A DNA stretch of 64,000 bases from Chitinophagales bacterium (GTDB lineage: Bacteria > Bacteroidota > Bacteroidia > Chitinophagales > Chitinophagaceae): contig JAJPKJ010000068.1 in assembly GCA_021323755.1 (NCBI GenBank), positions 1 to 64,000 on the forward strand. Direction: 5' to 3'. Both the position numbers and the translations under genes were made by a program. A model generated the notes under the pieces. That model was given only the letters and a program-made list of their open reading frames with translations, made no database searches and was not told the origin of the DNA. Positions within the stretch are counted from its first letter, which is position 1. Every line of letters begins with the position of its first letter. This document shows, one piece after another, positions 63,564 to 64,000 of this stretch.

Positions 63564-64000
63564 CTAGCGTATCTGCTGAAGCAATTCATCCAATTGTTGA
63601 TATTCCTCGAGATGAATCGGAACTTTAAAACCTATTCCTTCTTTTTTTAATTTTACAAAACCTTCGGCATTGATTCTCACTTTTCCATTCAACAATAACT
63701 GAAAGGCATTGCCCATAATATTTTTCAGATCAATATTCACTGATGTAGGAATATAAAAGCTATCCATTTTTGGAATATTGATGGTTGAATCAATAACACA
63801 ATGACCGACAAATTTATCATTCATTAAAATAATTATATCCGCATGTTTAAGTTTCAACTTAAAATTATTCGGATTATAGAATTTCACATTCGCATCCACG
63901 CGGGATTCATTCAATCCAAGTTTCGTTATCGTAATGCTTTGGAGTCCGCGGTAATCGGGCGCCACAGGCTGTTTACAGGCGCCCACCATTAGTATTCCGA
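63564..64000 (-). CDS. LEA type 2-like lipoprotein, 5' end outside window
   Basis: At least 141 visible residues. The sequence reads GILMVGACKQP at the right edge, a lipobox with the lipidated cysteine, and the frame is still open at base 64000, so the signal peptide start lies beyond the window. The body (ITITKLGLNESRVDANVKFYNPNN through HADIIILMNDKF) matches LEA14/type 2 immunoglobulin-like folds found in bacterial lipoproteins. Function unknown. Convergent with the YitT gene. Confidence 0.78.
   Translation of the reverse strand, partial: GILMVGACKQPVAPDYRGLQSITITKLGLNESRVDANVKFYNPNNFKLKLKHADIIILMNDKFVGHCVIDSTINIPKMDSFYIPTSVNIDLKNIMGNAFQLLLNGKVRINAEGFVKLKKEGIGFKVPIHLEEYQQLDELLQQIR

Noticed and set aside
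1-64000. tRNA, rRNA or CRISPR features
   Set aside because: No T-loop GTTCGAATCC-type signatures with cloverleaf, no rRNA stretches and no regularly spaced direct repeats were seen by eye; a covariance-model scan would be needed to exclude small RNAs.

Overview
The window reads as a chromosomal segment of a Bacteroidota bacterium, most likely of the Chitinophagales/Chitinophagaceae type. This rests on protein content: two type IX secretion (T9SS) cargo families (type A tail on a giant subtilase, CHU_C/type B tails on others), lipoproteins with Bacteroidota-style signal peptides, bacillithiol enzymes (BshC and a YfiT/DinB protein), futalosine-pathway MqnA, and several promoters with the Bacteroidota -7 motif TAnnTTTG. 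Base composition looks AT-rich throughout. I found no rRNA, tRNA, CRISPR array, integrase or intact insertion sequence.

Layout. 1-9 kb holds housekeeping and single genes: folC (5' end outside the window), Nudix hydrolase, DinB/YfiT protein, an orphan ABC ATPase, a CAP-domain protein, GNAT, fructose-1,6-bisphosphatase, aspartate kinase, an L,D-transpeptidase fused to a TonB C-terminal domain, and 4-hydroxyphenylpyruvate dioxygenase. 9-13.5 kb holds purK and purE, separated by the wreck of a four-helix-bundle (23S rRNA intervening-sequence type) gene, then a secreted esterase and a kelch lipoprotein. 13.5-27 kb is bshC followed by the most interesting block. It contains a GH51 and a GH127 arabinofuranosidase, a glutaminase-A-family protein and a D-amino-acid (D-hydroxyproline) dehydrogenase in one minus-strand run, next to 4-hydroxyproline epimerase, alpha-ketoglutarate semialdehyde dehydrogenase and a DHDPS-family pyrroline-4-hydroxy-2-carboxylate deaminase. 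Together these give a complete route from arabinosylated hydroxyproline (plant extensin or arabinogalactan-protein glycans) to alpha-ketoglutarate.

27-34 kb has a small TfoX-like protein, a 5'-truncated T9SS type B gene, a 2-hydroxyacid dehydrogenase, a degenerate alpha/beta-hydrolase-like exported protein, a beta-barrel protein, two low-complexity exported proteins and rimO. 34.7-40 kb is a single 1766-residue secreted subtilase. 40-47 kb holds a small lipoprotein, an ECF sigma factor overlapping a membrane protein that joins an anti-sigma-like cytosolic segment to a periplasmic trypsin-like protease, a nucleotidyltransferase, a D-cysteine-desulfhydrase-family enzyme, lipB (with a palindromic in-frame insertion) and an RluD-type pseudouridine synthase. 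47-50 kb is a tandem amplification: three LamG lipoprotein genes, with decayed copies of the pseudouridine synthase 3' end between them. 50-57.7 kb is an accessory cassette of three FkbM methyltransferases, a GT11 fucosyltransferase and a 1318-residue LamG/CHU_C secreted protein. 57.7-64 kb returns to core genes: mqnA, purB, two GNATs, prfC, a YitT-family membrane protein and an LEA-type lipoprotein that runs off the window.

Assignments come from recognised motifs and family resemblance read by eye; no database search was run. Positions are as read from the sequence, and start codons were re-chosen where an internal ATG, signal peptide or family N-terminus argued for it.
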